A stretch of DNA of 64,000 bases from an uncultured Pseudomonadales bacterium (GCA_949372635.1 CASIAB010000007.1:248001-312000), one strand, 5' to 3'; counted from the stretch's first letter, positions 1 through 9,607 are shown. Made by a program: numbers and translations. The notes: a model not told the origin generated them from the letters alone.

Positions 1-155
1 CACCGTCTGAGGCTAATTTAACTCAGAGCGACTATTTAATCGAACATAGTGCTCACATCGCCGTAATAAATCCGCAGGGTGATTACTACGCAGTGATGCG
101 AGCTCCGCATCGCGACCAAGACCTGGTAAACGCTTTTCGCGAACTAGTTAAGTAA
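1..155 (+). CDS. SCO1/SenC family protein, C-terminal end (partial)
   Basis: The last 50 codons of a gene entering from the left edge, read in the frame beginning at base 3 and ending at a TAA at 153-155. The peptide contains SDYLIEHSAHIAVINPQGDY and ends in AFRELVK. This matches the end of SCO1/SenC proteins, where a Y-L-[IV]-[DE]-H-S segment carries the copper-binding histidine and a strand with N/D-P-x-G follows. SCO proteins are membrane-anchored thioredoxin-fold copper chaperones for cytochrome oxidase. The CxxxC motif lies outside the window, so the family call rests on the tail only. It is convergent with znuB, whose stop is 6 bases away. Confidence 0.65.
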   Translation, partial: PSEANLTQSDYLIEHSAHIAVINPQGDYYAVMRAPHRDQDLVNAFRELVK

Positions 156-161
156 AAACAC

Positions 162-986
162 TTAGTTTCTAGTCATTAAAGAGTTCGGATAAAAATAAAA
201 TACAAGAAAAATTAGTGTAGCCACTACAACAATAGACGGTCCTACCGGCACATCGAAATAGAATGCCGAAATCAAGCCTAGTACCACAGAGGTACACCCG
301 ATAATACTTGCCCTTGCTGCCATTTGCTCTGGCGTAGATGCCATCGAGCGCGCCGCCGCAGGGGGAATAATCAACAGTGATGTTATTAACAACACTCCTA
401 CGATTTTCATCGATACTGCGATAGTTAATGCGATCAATAAAACTAAAATTAGATTTAGTCGATTTACATTTGCGCCTTCAATTTCAGCCATTTCTGCGTG
501 AACTGTAATTGATATGAAGTCATTCCAAAACACTGAAAGAACGATGGCAACAACGGACAAAACTACTAAAACCCAAATTAAATCGGCGATGCCGATGGTG
601 AGCAATGCACCAAACAAGTAGGCTTCGAGATCGACTCGAATTGAATCGGCTAGTGCTAATACCACGATGCCAAGTGCGAGACTACTGTGTGCTAAAACAC
701 CTAATAGGGTATCTGTAGAAATGGAGGGTCTTCGGTCTAACAAGGTGAGTAAGAGAGCGAAGACGAGGCAGCTTAATATTATACTTAGCTGAGGATTGCT
801 ATCGGTGAGTAAGCCCAAGGCTATGCCAAGCAAGGCAGAGTGTGCGAGTGTATCGCCAAAATATGACATGCGGCGCCATACAATAAATGAGCCCAACGGC
901 CCTGCCACTAGCGCGAGAGAGATGCCGGCTACTAGAGCATAGAGCACAAAATTCGTAGTAAAGAACAGTGTCATAGAATCAATCAT
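162..986 (-). CDS. znuB: Zinc ABC transporter permease ZnuB
   Basis: A 274-residue integral membrane protein of the ABC-3 metal permease family, close to the usual length of about 260. The N-terminal part has the typical segment GPLGSFIVWRRMSYFGDTLA, followed by about eight hydrophobic segments. A conserved segment KIVGVLLITSLLIIPPAAAR lies near residue 190-210. It would form the inner-membrane channel for zinc taken from the periplasmic binding protein. The start overlaps the end of znuC by 8 bases, so the two are translated as a pair. Manganese permeases of the same family are alike; zinc is inferred from the neighbours. Confidence 0.9.
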   Translation of the reverse strand: MIDSMTLFFTTNFVLYALVAGISLALVAGPLGSFIVWRRMSYFGDTLAHSALLGIALGLLTDSNPQLSIILSCLVFALLLTLLDRRPSISTDTLLGVLAHSSLALGIVVLALADSIRVDLEAYLFGALLTIGIADLIWVLVVLSVVAIVLSVFWNDFISITVHAEMAEIEGANVNRLNLILVLLIALTIAVSMKIVGVLLITSLLIIPPAAARSMASTPEQMAARASIIGCTSVVLGLISAFYFDVPVGPSIVVVATLIFLVFYFYPNSLMTRN

Positions 987-1785
987 GATTTTGTTCCTTC
1001 ACGCTGCCGCCGATCTCGTGTTCATGATCATGATGATGAGTATAAACGGCGAGGTTCTGGGAGGCATTGACACCGAATAGATTTAGGAACGCCGGGTCAT
1101 TGGTGACGTGTTCGGGCTTGCCGTGGCAGCAAATATGATGGTTGAGACAGATGACTTCGTCAGTCGAAGACATGACCAGATGGAGGTCATGAGAAATCAT
1201 TAACACGCCGCAGCGATGCCTATCACTAATCTCGCTAATAAGCTGATATAACTCTGCCTGCCCTGCGAGATCGACGCCCTGTGCAGGCTCATCGAGAATA
1301 AGTAGCTCAGGTTTGCGCAGTAGAGCGCGAGCAAGCAGCACACGCTGTAGCTCGCCTCCGGATATGGTCGTTAGTTGCTGGCCTTCAAGATGGCCTATTT
1401 TCAAATCTTTCAGGGTGTTGGATAGCAACGCTTTATCTTGCCGATTAGCGAGCTGAAGGAATCGGTTAACAGTCAGCGGTAGCGTGGGTTCTACGCGGAC
1501 TCGCTGCGGCATGTAGCCGATCCGCAGGTTGGGTCTGTGGTAGATGGCGCCTGAGTCGGGCTGGAGCAGTCCAAGGGCGACCCGCACCAAAGTGGTCTTA
1601 CCAGCCCCGTTTGGCCCAATTAGAGTGACTATCTGGCCTTCCTCAATAGTTAGGCTGATATTCTCGAGGATTCGTTTCTCGGCAAAATTCTTGTTAATTG
1701 ATTTTGCCGCGAGCAGAACATTTGCGGCATGAACATCGCTTGCAGAATCGGAGGCTGTATTTTTGCTGTTATCGGGAATACCCAT
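979..1785 (-). CDS. znuC: Zinc ABC transporter ATP-binding protein ZnuC
   Basis: A 268-residue ABC ATPase with Walker A GPNGAGKTT near residue 58, signature SGGELQRVLLARALL near 142 and Walker B ELLILDEP near 160. The C-terminus carries a histidine-rich stretch (THHHDHEHE), a feature often seen in zinc transporters and probably metal-binding. It powers ZnuB and shares an overlapping junction with it. It is transcribed away from znuA, with about 160 bases between them. In Pseudomonas, as I recall, the regulator gene zur sits between znuA and znuC; no such gene is present here. Confidence 0.92.
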   Translation of the reverse strand: MGIPDNSKNTASDSASDVHAANVLLAAKSINKNFAEKRILENISLTIEEGQIVTLIGPNGAGKTTLVRVALGLLQPDSGAIYHRPNLRIGYMPQRVRVEPTLPLTVNRFLQLANRQDKALLSNTLKDLKIGHLEGQQLTTISGGELQRVLLARALLRKPELLILDEPAQGVDLAGQAELYQLISEISDRHRCGVLMISHDLHLVMSSTDEVICLNHHICCHGKPEHVTNDPAFLNLFGVNASQNLAVYTHHHDHEHEIGGSVKEQNHD

Positions 1786-1868
1786 TCGAATTACTCGTCA
1801 AAGCCTCGGCAGTCTGCACTATAGACGTTGCTATTTTCTCACTCGCATAGGAGCAGGCAGGACAATGG

Positions 1869-1879
1869 GTTATCATAGC
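1869..1879. promoter_or_regulatory. Possible Zur operator between znuC and znuA
   Basis: GTTATCATAGC is an imperfect palindrome with a TTAT/ATA core, similar to the centre of gammaproteobacterial Zur boxes (GTTATA-N-TATAAC type). Its place in the divergent znuCB/znuA intergenic region is what one expects of a zinc-responsive operator. The match is short and was judged by eye. Confidence 0.3.
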
Positions 1880-1946
1880 ATTGATGTCAAATATTCCCTT
1901 GCTACCTGAGACTCTCGCGATGACTAGATCTCCATGAATTTAGCCG

Positions 1947-2807
1947 ATGCCTAAATTCTATTTCATTCTTTTGTTAACTAGTCTGCTTTGCTCTCTAAGT
2001 CGTGCCGACGTAAATATCGTCACGACGATTAAGCCACTACAGATGATTGCTGAGGCAGTTGTCCAGGAATATGGTAGCGTTTCTGCTATCGTGGATTCGC
2101 AGCAACCGCCTCACCATTTCACCGTGTCACCCTCTGATCGCATCAATTTAGCCCGAGCAGACATAGCAGTATGGATAGGCCCCCTGTTTGAAACCCGCAT
2201 CAGCGATTTCTTTGTACAGGCAAGGTTCAAAGCGAAGACAATTACAGTTATCGACACACCCGGACTGCAATTGCATAGCATCGGTGATGGGCGGCTCGAT
2301 GCCCACCTTTGGCTAGATAGTTCAAACGCAGTACAAATTGCCAAAGTGATTGCTGAACGGGCTGCGGAAATGGATCCAGTCAACGCGAGATCCTATCATC
2401 AGAACTTTGAAAAATTTAGCAGTGAAATTGAAAGCGGAAACCTGCAAATCGCACAAAAGTTTCAGGCACCATCCGCAACGAACTATGCCGTCTATCACAA
2501 TGCTTACCAATATTTTGAAAAACAGTTTGGTCTACAGCATGGCATAGTCATTTTGCAAGATCCGGAAGTTCAGCCAAGTATTCGCGAAACTATAGCACTG
2601 CGAAGGCAGGTGAACGACCAGCGACCGCTGTGTTTACTGTTAGAGTTTGACTCAAGCCCGGATTTGGTTGACACAGTTTTAAATGGCCACGAATTGAAAC
2701 AAATTACCGTTGACCTACTAGGTAGCAATGTAAACTCTAACAGGAACGCCTATAGCGAATTTATTGCTAACATAGCAGATGATTTTTACGAATGCCTCTA
2801 CGAATAG
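1947..2807 (+). CDS. znuA: Zinc ABC transporter substrate-binding protein (ZnuA family)
   Basis: A 286-residue secreted protein with a signal peptide ending about SLSRA/DVNIV. It belongs to the cluster-A metal-binding proteins: VTTIKPLQMIAEAV opens the mature domain, the histidine pair in PPHHFTVSPSD near residue 57 provides a metal ligand, and DAHLWLD near residue 118 provides another. The acidic/His-rich loop of many ZnuA proteins is essentially absent. The protein captures zinc in the periplasm for ZnuBC. It is divergent from znuCB. Manganese specificity cannot be excluded. Confidence 0.85.
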   Translation: MPKFYFILLLTSLLCSLSRADVNIVTTIKPLQMIAEAVVQEYGSVSAIVDSQQPPHHFTVSPSDRINLARADIAVWIGPLFETRISDFFVQARFKAKTITVIDTPGLQLHSIGDGRLDAHLWLDSSNAVQIAKVIAERAAEMDPVNARSYHQNFEKFSSEIESGNLQIAQKFQAPSATNYAVYHNAYQYFEKQFGLQHGIVILQDPEVQPSIRETIALRRQVNDQRPLCLLLEFDSSPDLVDTVLNGHELKQITVDLLGSNVNSNRNAYSEFIANIADDFYECLYE

Positions 2808-2854
2808 GCGCAGCGTAAATTCAAACTCATATGAACTTGTAAAGGGAAAGTAAG

Positions 2855-5602
2855 TTGGCCGAATCAAAACAGCTAATTCTTGTAGATGGATCCTCCTATC
2901 TGTTTCGCGCATTCCATGCGCTTCCGCCTCTAGTTAGCAGTAAAGGGCAACCGACAGGGGCAGTGAAGGGAGTCATCAACATGATTCGCAGTCTCATAAA
3001 GAACTATGAGGACAGCAATATTGCGATTGTTTTTGATGCCAAGGGGAAAACATTTCGCAGCAAAATTTACACGGATTACAAAGCAAATCGGCCGCCAATG
3101 CCAGACGAGCTTCGCTCGCAAATTCAACCTATACATCAAATCATCGAAGCCATGGGCCTGCCGCTTCTTATTGTCAGCGACGTAGAAGCCGATGACGTAA
3201 TTGGTACGCTGTCACAGCAAGCCACCGAAATGGGGATTTCCACTCTAATTTCTACGGGCGATAAAGATCTCGCCCAGCTTGTGAACGACAAAGTCACACT
3301 GATCAACACTATGACAAACGAGTTGTTAGATAGTGAGTCCGTTGTCGGAAAATTCGGTGTTGCGCCTGATAGAATCATCGACTATCTCGCTCTCATGGGT
3401 GATAAGTCAGATAACATTCCAGGCGTGCCGAGCGTTGGCCCGAAGACAGCTGTTAAGTGGTTGCAAGAATACGGCTCGATGGAAGGCATAATTAATAACG
3501 CAGAAGCCGTAGGCGGTAAAGTCGGAGAGAAACTGCGCGAAAATATCGACCTGCTTAGGCTCTCCTATGAGCTCGCAACAATTAAGATGAATGTGCCTCT
3601 TGATGTCAAAATACCAGAGCTAGTCCCCTCCAAGGAGAATAAAGAGAAGCTACACGAATTATTCTCAGAAATGGAATTCAAGTCGTGGGTAAAAGCGCTG
3701 GAGGACCAAGGTGTAGCTGGATCACCCAAGACCAAGGAGCCCGCAGCTAAGGAATCAGCAATCGAAGAAGTCGACGTGTCGATTGCAGAGAAAGACGTGG
3801 ACTACAAGTTAGTTCTAGATAAAAAAGATTTTGTATCTCTACTCGACCAAATTGCAGCATCTTCGAGTTTTAGTATCTCCCTGGAAACGATCGGAGATCA
3901 TTTTCTTGATCAAAAAATACTTGGCATCGCAATCTGTATTCAAATGGGTAAAGCCTTCTATATTCCTTTTTTGCATGATTATGATGATGTGCCAGTCCAG
4001 CTTGATAGCGAGGAATGCCTGGAACAATTAAAGCCAATACTGGCAAACCCATCGGTCATAAAAGTCGGGTTTGATCTAAAGCATATAGATCATGTTCTGA
4101 AAAACTATAGAATTAACTTACAGCCAGTTAAGAACGATGTGCATCTAGCGTCGTATGTCACCAACTCTGTCGCAACGAAGCATCATCTGCCACAGATAAC
4201 TAGAAATTATCTAGAGCTGACGCCCATCGATATTAACAATCTTCTGGGCAAGGGTCGGGGTAAACTTAGCCCGAAGCAAGTAGCACTTTCAGACTACGCT
4301 CTATACGCCGCACAAAAAGCAGACCATGTTTTGCGTCTATCTGCCACCCTGCAAAAAAGCTTGATCAGCGACGGACACCTTCTAGGCCTTTATCAGTACT
4401 ATGAACTGCCACTGATTGAGGTGTTGAACAAAGTAGAGCGTAATGGTATTCGAGTAGATGCGGTCGCGCTTGCTAAACATAGTAAGCAGCTAGGCAAGCA
4501 GATAGAAAAACTACAACTTCAAGTCTTCGATATAGCCGGAGAGGAATTCAATTTAGGATCGCCGAAGCAACTGCAAACAATTTTCTATGAGAAGCTAGAA
4601 CTGCCAATTCTAAAGAAAACGAAAACAGGTCAGCCTTCAACGGCCGAGCCTGTATTGCAGGAGTTAGCAAAAGATTACGAATTGCCGAAGCTTATACTGG
4701 AGCATCGGTCATTGAGCAAACTGAAGTCGACCTACACGGATAAGCTTCCGCTCGAGATCAATAAGGGCACTGGAAGAATTCACTCATCCTTTCAGCAAGC
4801 AGTCGCAGCTACTGGTCGCCTGTCGTCTACGGAACCTAACTTACAAAATATTCCGATTCGTACCGCAGAGGGGCGACGTGTTCGGCAGGCATTTATCTGC
4901 GATCCTGGGAATAAAATGCTGGCCGCGGACTACTCTCAAGTAGAACTCAGAATCATGGCGCACCTTTCGCAAGACAAGGGCCTGCTTAGCGCGTTCTCAA
5001 ATGCACAAGATGTTCACAAGGCGACAGCAGCAGATGTTTTCGGCATAGCTCTCGATGAAGTCAGCATTGACCAAAGGCGAAGCGCCAAGGCAATTAACTT
5101 CGGTTTGATTTACGGCATGTCTGCTTTCGGTCTTGCCAATCAGTTAAACATTAGCCGCGGGGAAGCAGCGGAATATGTCGATCGTTATTTTGAAAAATAT
5201 CCTGGTGTAAGGAAATACATGGACGAGACTCAGGCATTGGCCGACGAAAAGGGATATGTCGAAACCCTATTCGGTCGACGCCTCTACCTGCCGGACATTC
5301 ATGCAGGTAATGGCATGTTAAGAAAGGCAGCGCAACGCACGGCGATCAATGCGCCTATGCAAGGCACCGCCGCCGATATTATCAAGAGAGCGATGATTGA
5401 CATCGATCATTGGCTAGCAATGGGCGAGCTCGATGCGCGCATGTTATTGCAGGTGCACGATGAATTGGTATTCGAGGTGAGCGAGAAAGATCTCGAACAG
5501 CTCACCCAGGGCGTAAAGTTTCGAATGACATCAGCAGCGGCACTAGACGTGCCTTTGGTTGTCGATGTTGGTGTTGGAGACAATTGGGACGAGGCGCATT
5601 AG
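2855..5602 (+). CDS. polA: DNA polymerase I, probably lacking proofreading
   Basis: A 915-residue family A polymerase. Residues 1-290 are the 5'-3' exonuclease (VEADDVIGTL, STGDKDLAQLV, GDKSDNIPGVPSVGPKTA). Residues 310-500 are a 3'-5' exonuclease-like domain. The polymerase follows with motif A (DYSQVELR), motif B (RRSAKAINFGLIYG) and motif C (QVHDELVFEV) intact. In the exonuclease domain, E. coli D355, D424 and D501 align with Ser342, Ile411 and Lys488, so the metal site should be dead; E357 and Y497 equivalents remain. The start is TTG at 2855, preceded by AAAGGGAAAG. It acts in Okazaki fragment processing and repair. Confidence 0.95.
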   Translation: MAESKQLILVDGSSYLFRAFHALPPLVSSKGQPTGAVKGVINMIRSLIKNYEDSNIAIVFDAKGKTFRSKIYTDYKANRPPMPDELRSQIQPIHQIIEAMGLPLLIVSDVEADDVIGTLSQQATEMGISTLISTGDKDLAQLVNDKVTLINTMTNELLDSESVVGKFGVAPDRIIDYLALMGDKSDNIPGVPSVGPKTAVKWLQEYGSMEGIINNAEAVGGKVGEKLRENIDLLRLSYELATIKMNVPLDVKIPELVPSKENKEKLHELFSEMEFKSWVKALEDQGVAGSPKTKEPAAKESAIEEVDVSIAEKDVDYKLVLDKKDFVSLLDQIAASSSFSISLETIGDHFLDQKILGIAICIQMGKAFYIPFLHDYDDVPVQLDSEECLEQLKPILANPSVIKVGFDLKHIDHVLKNYRINLQPVKNDVHLASYVTNSVATKHHLPQITRNYLELTPIDINNLLGKGRGKLSPKQVALSDYALYAAQKADHVLRLSATLQKSLISDGHLLGLYQYYELPLIEVLNKVERNGIRVDAVALAKHSKQLGKQIEKLQLQVFDIAGEEFNLGSPKQLQTIFYEKLELPILKKTKTGQPSTAEPVLQELAKDYELPKLILEHRSLSKLKSTYTDKLPLEINKGTGRIHSSFQQAVAATGRLSSTEPNLQNIPIRTAEGRRVRQAFICDPGNKMLAADYSQVELRIMAHLSQDKGLLSAFSNAQDVHKATAADVFGIALDEVSIDQRRSAKAINFGLIYGMSAFGLANQLNISRGEAAEYVDRYFEKYPGVRKYMDETQALADEKGYVETLFGRRLYLPDIHAGNGMLRKAAQRTAINAPMQGTAADIIKRAMIDIDHWLAMGELDARMLLQVHDELVFEVSEKDLEQLTQGVKFRMTSAAALDVPLVVDVGVGDNWDEAH

Positions 5603-5630
5603 CTTATAGATTGAATTAGCAGGTCGCGCG

Positions 5631-6248
5631 TTATTCGGCTGGAGACTCATCGATCATATTTGGCGAAGCTAGCCACTCGCCAAGTTTCGTTTTTGTTTCG
5701 TCAACGCCGACATTCTTTAACGAAGAGAATAACTGCAGCGTAACATTGTCCAGAGTAGCAACTTCTTTCTGCACGGCCAGGAGTATGTTTTGTGCCGCAC
5801 CTCTTTTTAGTTTGTCCGATTTAGTTAGCAAGATATGCAAAGGCAGGTCGGATTGCACTGCCCAATCGATCATCATGCGATCGAACTCCTTAAGCGGATG
5901 TCTAATATCACTCAGCAGAATCAAGCCAACTAACGCCTCGCGCTGGCGAAGATACTGTTCCAACTCGCGTTGCCATTTGTCTTTAACCTTGAGCGGTACT
6001 TTGGCAAAACCGTAACCGGGTAGATCCACCAAATGTCTGCCTTCTTCCAATGCGAAGAAGTTGATGAGCTGAGTACGCCCGGGCGTTTTACTGATGCGGG
6101 CAAGACGATTGTGGCCGGTAATCGTATTTATTGCGCTAGATTTACCCGCGTTAGAGCGACCTGCAAAGGCAACCTCGGCCAGAGAATTGTCTGGGCAGGC
6201 TTCTAGGTTTACCGCGCTAGTTACGAACTCAGCCTTATTAAAATTCAT
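5631..6248 (-). CDS. engB: Ribosome biogenesis GTP-binding protein EngB (YihA/YsxC)
   Basis: A TRAFAC GTPase with G1 [10 protein letters not shown]2 around the Thr of [13 protein letters not shown]3 LVDLPGYG and G4 TKSD. The start is set at MNFNKAEF (6248) because AAGGTG lies 9 bases upstream on the minus strand. An upstream ATG in the same frame would add 13 residues but has no ribosome site. EngB acts in late assembly of the 50S subunit. It is convergent with polA, which it also adjoins in Pseudomonas. Confidence 0.93.
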   Translation of the reverse strand: MNFNKAEFVTSAVNLEACPDNSLAEVAFAGRSNAGKSSAINTITGHNRLARISKTPGRTQLINFFALEEGRHLVDLPGYGFAKVPLKVKDKWQRELEQYLRQREALVGLILLSDIRHPLKEFDRMMIDWAVQSDLPLHILLTKSDKLKRGAAQNILLAVQKEVATLDNVTLQLFSSLKNVGVDETKTKLGEWLASPNMIDESPAE

Positions 6249-6532
6249 TTTTTTTAACACCTTTTGGAAAATCTTCGATCCTATCACTGTGTATCAGAGA
6301 TGCATCATTCCTGCTTCTATCGTCGAATTCGAGGATAAATAGAGTCACTGCGCAATTTACGTTATAATCTGCGGCCGCGATTTATAGATCTTGTGCCCGA
6401 ATCGCTGCAGATGTCTTAGGCAGAGAGTTGCCTTAGAGATACATCGGAGCAGTCGAGGCGAGAATAACCTCGAAAGGGCACTGGCTGGATCGCTAGTTTA
6501 TCTGAATTTGTTGGAAGTGACCGGGAAAACCC

Positions 6533-7144
6533 ATGAAGAAAACAGTAATAGCAGTACTTGCAGCCGCATTTGTAGGCTTAATACCTAATTTACTCCTCGC
6601 CCAAGGCGACGCGGCCGCGGGCCAGGCAAAATCTGCCCTTTGTGGCTCGTGTCATGGCGTAGATGGAAACAGCCCTTTGGCGATGAATCCGAAACTTGCG
6701 GGTCAGAGCGCGAGGTATATGGTGAAACAGCTTCAGGAATTCAAATCAGGTGCTAGAGAATCAGCCATTATGGCCTCCATGGTGTTGTCGCTGAGCGACC
6801 AAGACATGGAAGACATCGCTGCATGGTACTCCTCGCAGCAGCCCACAATCCAAGGGGCGAATCCGGAGTCAATAGAATTAGCTGAGAGGCTCTATCGTGC
6901 AGGGAACTCTGAGATCGCTGTTGCTGCTTGCTCCGCTTGTCATTCACCTACGGGAAAGGGCAATGCGCCTGCGGGATTCCCTTTACTTAGTGGCCAGCAC
7001 GCTGAATACACACTGCAGCAATTGAAGAATTTTAGGTCGGGAGCCCGTCAGAATGATGGTAGCGCGATGATGAGAACGGTCGTTGAGCGTCTTACCGACA
7101 AAGAACTAGAGGCATTGGCAAGCTACGTTTCTGGACTGAACTAG
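6533..7144 (+). CDS. Cytochrome c4 (periplasmic diheme)
   Basis: A 203-residue protein with a signal peptide (cleavage near NLLLAQ/GDAAAG) and two c-type heme sites, CGSCH near residue 36 and CSACH near residue 134, in two similar halves that each contain a Y-x-x-x-Q-L-x-x-F motif. This is the duplicated layout of cytochrome c4, an electron donor to terminal oxidases. A TATAAT box at 6363-6368 could be its -10. The polA-engB-c4-dsbA order is the same as in Pseudomonas. Confidence 0.93.
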   Translation: MKKTVIAVLAAAFVGLIPNLLLAQGDAAAGQAKSALCGSCHGVDGNSPLAMNPKLAGQSARYMVKQLQEFKSGARESAIMASMVLSLSDQDMEDIAAWYSSQQPTIQGANPESIELAERLYRAGNSEIAVAACSACHSPTGKGNAPAGFPLLSGQHAEYTLQQLKNFRSGARQNDGSAMMRTVVERLTDKELEALASYVSGLN

Positions 7145-7248
7145 GCTTGAACGAGCCTCTAAACACCTCGCGAATTGATTATTGCGCTGAACAGGTCATG
7201 TATCCGTATCAATGTGATAGCGGGGATCGAAACGCTGTGATAATGTTT

Positions 7249-7277
7249 TTGACAATGTAAATTGTATTTCGTAACAA
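7249..7277 (+). promoter_or_regulatory. Candidate sigma-70 promoter of dsbA
   Basis: A perfect -35 TTGACA at 7249-7254, a 17-base spacer and TAACAA as -10 at 7272-7277, about 54 bases before the dsbA start. The -10 matches the consensus poorly. Confidence 0.35.
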
Positions 7278-7330
7278 TTCGTAGATAGATTACATAGCTA
7301 CCAAGACAGCTTAAGAGACGGAGTTAAATA

Positions 7331-7984
7331 ATGAAGCGATCAATACAGGTTTTAACCTTTGTACTGCTAATGCCCATGGCATTCTCTAGCTTTGCTCAGA
7401 TAGAAAGATTCGTTGCAGGCACTCATTACACTGAGCTTGCTGCGCCTGTAAACACCAATGATTCAAGCAAGGTCGAGGTACTGGAAGTATTTTGGTACGG
7501 CTGCTCTCACTGTTTTAGATTCGAGCCGCTAATAGCAAATTGGGAAGCAACAATGCCCGCAGACGTTGATTTTGGGCGCTTTCCGGCCATGTGGAACGGC
7601 CTGATGGAAGTACATGCTCAGGTTTATTACACAGCAGAGGCAATGGATGCCCTGGACGTCGTGCATGAACACGTTTTTAATGCGATCAATATAGAAGGCA
7701 ACCGACTGCAGAACGAAGGCCAAATCGGAGCCCTTTTTGCGAAATATGGTATTAATGAAGCCGAATTCGCCAAGTCCTTCAATTCATTCTCGGTGCGCAC
7801 CAAGGTAAACCAAGCTAAGCAGCGCATGCAGGCTTATGAGATTCGCAGCACGCCAAACATGATTGTTAATGGCAAGTACCTCGTGGCCACCGGCCAGAGC
7901 GTTCTAACTCAGGCAGATATGCTTGATGTTGTTGATTTTCTTGTAGAAAAAGAGCGTCAGCAGCTCTCAAGCACTGGCGAATAA
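7331..7984 (+). CDS. dsbA: Thiol:disulfide interchange protein DsbA
   Basis: A 217-residue periplasmic thioredoxin-fold oxidase with a signal peptide ending near SFAQ. The redox site is Cys58-Ser-His-Cys61 in FWYGCSHCF; the classical DsbA motif is CPHC, so the Pro-to-Ser change may alter redox potential. The cis-proline loop appears as RSTPNMIVNGKY. It puts disulfides into secreted proteins, and the downstream type II secretion genes export folded, often disulfide-bonded proteins. A strong terminator follows. Confidence 0.93.
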   Translation: MKRSIQVLTFVLLMPMAFSSFAQIERFVAGTHYTELAAPVNTNDSSKVEVLEVFWYGCSHCFRFEPLIANWEATMPADVDFGRFPAMWNGLMEVHAQVYYTAEAMDALDVVHEHVFNAINIEGNRLQNEGQIGALFAKYGINEAEFAKSFNSFSVRTKVNQAKQRMQAYEIRSTPNMIVNGKYLVATGQSVLTQADMLDVVDFLVEKERQQLSSTGE

Positions 7985-8003
7985 AGCCAAGTTAAGCAAT
8001 ACC

Positions 8004-8040
8004 AAGGCCGCTTTGAGTTAGCTCAGAGCGGCCTTTTTTA
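8004..8040 (+). terminator. Rho-independent terminator of dsbA
   Basis: A 14-bp stem (8004-8017 with 8022-8035, one G-U pair), a TTAG loop and a six-T run. It separates dsbA from the type II secretion operon. Confidence 0.9.
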
Positions 8041-8278
8041 TGCCTGTCACGCCTCTTTAAGGAATCATCTTGAAACAACCCCCCTATAAGTTATTTTCCT
8101 GTGCTACCAACTTTCGGCAGAACAAATTTACGCCTTAAAACTATTTTGTCGATATAAGAGTCTTACATCGGTGATTTAATGATTTATTCAATAGTTTAGC
8201 TCCGAATTGAGGTGCTGAAATTCCCGGCTCGAGGTTATTAGGCTTCAGGATCGAAAATTTTTAGCAAGAACAAACTTT

Positions 8279-9607
8279 ATGCCCAGCTTTGTATTGGACT
8301 ACTTGCAGTTGCGAGAAAAATTGACAGCCTATCTACCGCAGCAGGTACGGACTTTGATGAAAGGCGCTTCCGGGAGCGACCTCGTCAAGAAGATCGAAAC
8401 TAGCTTCTTGCTTTTCGATAATAAGATCGTCCGCTTGGAAACTAGGGATGCTGTAGAGATTGAGGGTACTGATGCCCTGTCGATAGCAGCGGCCTGTGCA
8501 AAACTACTAACAACACTTTCCGCCGAACAAAGCAAAGATGGGGCCGCTTTGTTGCTATTGCCAACGAATTTTTTCGTCGCAACGACAACTACAATGCCCG
8601 GAGTTGCGAAAGAAAATCTGGTTTCTGCACTAAAACTTCAAGCAGATAGTATTCTGCCTAGCCTAGAAAAACCTCTATCTCTGGCTATCAACTCACTTTC
8701 GGCAACGCAAGGAGATGAACATCTCGCGCTGTGGATGTTAGAGACAACATTGTCCGATCTATTTGACGCCTTCGCTGCGAAGGATATTTTCCTTGCTGCA
8801 GTAAAACCGCGGTTCATGAATGGCAGTGGTGAAACCCCGAGTGAAATCAATTATAAGAACGACGCGAAAATCACAATCCTCGATGTAGATGAGGTAACTG
8901 AAACTTGTGTAGTTATAGAAGATAGTATTCTCAAGTCTGTGCTGCACGTGCGCAAGCAAGATTTACAACAAGAAGTGTTCCAACAACAGTGGCAGAAAAC
9001 ACTGTTAGAAAATTCTTCTGAAAACACAATCGAATTGAATGATGTTGCAGACTACTGCTCTCATATAGATGCTCAGTCAAATCGGGAATATTGTTTCTTT
9101 CCATATGGCGCATTAAACGCTACGCGAAGAACAGTTCAGGGGAAACAATATATAGCCGCCGCCGCTGCCTTAGTTGCGGCGCTTTTCATCGCTGCTGTTC
9201 CTTTCATTTTCCAGTCGTTGGAGTTCAGATCCTTAGCGGGCATGTTGAAAGTCCAAAGAGAGATGGCAAGTGATGCACGGCAAGACCAGGCTGCTGTTAT
9301 AAGCTTTGAGGACGAGTGGGGATTGATTAGTGACTTTCCCGAGCAGAGGCTGCGTGAGGCGATGTTTACGTTACAGAATATATTGCGGCCGGACACTCTG
9401 ACCTCGATGGAAGTTTCAGAGGGTCTAATAAAAATTCAGGGAAGTAGTAACGAGCCGCAGGCTATATTGCAACGCCTTGAACAGGATCCAATGTTTACCG
9501 AAGTCCTATTCTCAAGAGCAACCAACAACCAAAGATACTATATTGACCTCAGAATAAGCACGGTCAATTTCGAGGGATACATGGTGCGTTACTTTCCCAA
9601 TGAGTAG
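8279..9607 (+). CDS. gspL: Type II secretion protein GspL-like
   Basis: A 442-residue protein heading the type II secretion operon. The N-terminal 280 residues look like the cytoplasmic actin-like domain of GspL/PilM proteins. A single membrane segment follows (about residues 290-310), then a periplasmic ferredoxin-like part (residues 330-440, as in GspL/PilN). Similarity is weak at sequence level and the call leans on architecture and on being directly followed by a GspM-like gene. It would link the ATPase GspE to the inner-membrane platform. The start ATG has no clear ribosome site. Confidence 0.75.
   Translation: MPSFVLDYLQLREKLTAYLPQQVRTLMKGASGSDLVKKIETSFLLFDNKIVRLETRDAVEIEGTDALSIAAACAKLLTTLSAEQSKDGAALLLLPTNFFVATTTTMPGVAKENLVSALKLQADSILPSLEKPLSLAINSLSATQGDEHLALWMLETTLSDLFDAFAAKDIFLAAVKPRFMNGSGETPSEINYKNDAKITILDVDEVTETCVVIEDSILKSVLHVRKQDLQQEVFQQQWQKTLLENSSENTIELNDVADYCSHIDAQSNREYCFFPYGALNATRRTVQGKQYIAAAAALVAALFIAAVPFIFQSLEFRSLAGMLKVQREMASDARQDQAAVISFEDEWGLISDFPEQRLREAMFTLQNILRPDTLTSMEVSEGLIKIQGSSNEPQAILQRLEQDPMFTEVLFSRATNNQRYYIDLRISTVNFEGYMVRYFPNE

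Noticed and set aside
6391..6588. A 65-codon open frame upstream of and overlapping the cytochrome c4 gene
   Set aside because: No ribosome site, low-quality composition, and it overlaps the signal peptide region of a clear gene in another frame.
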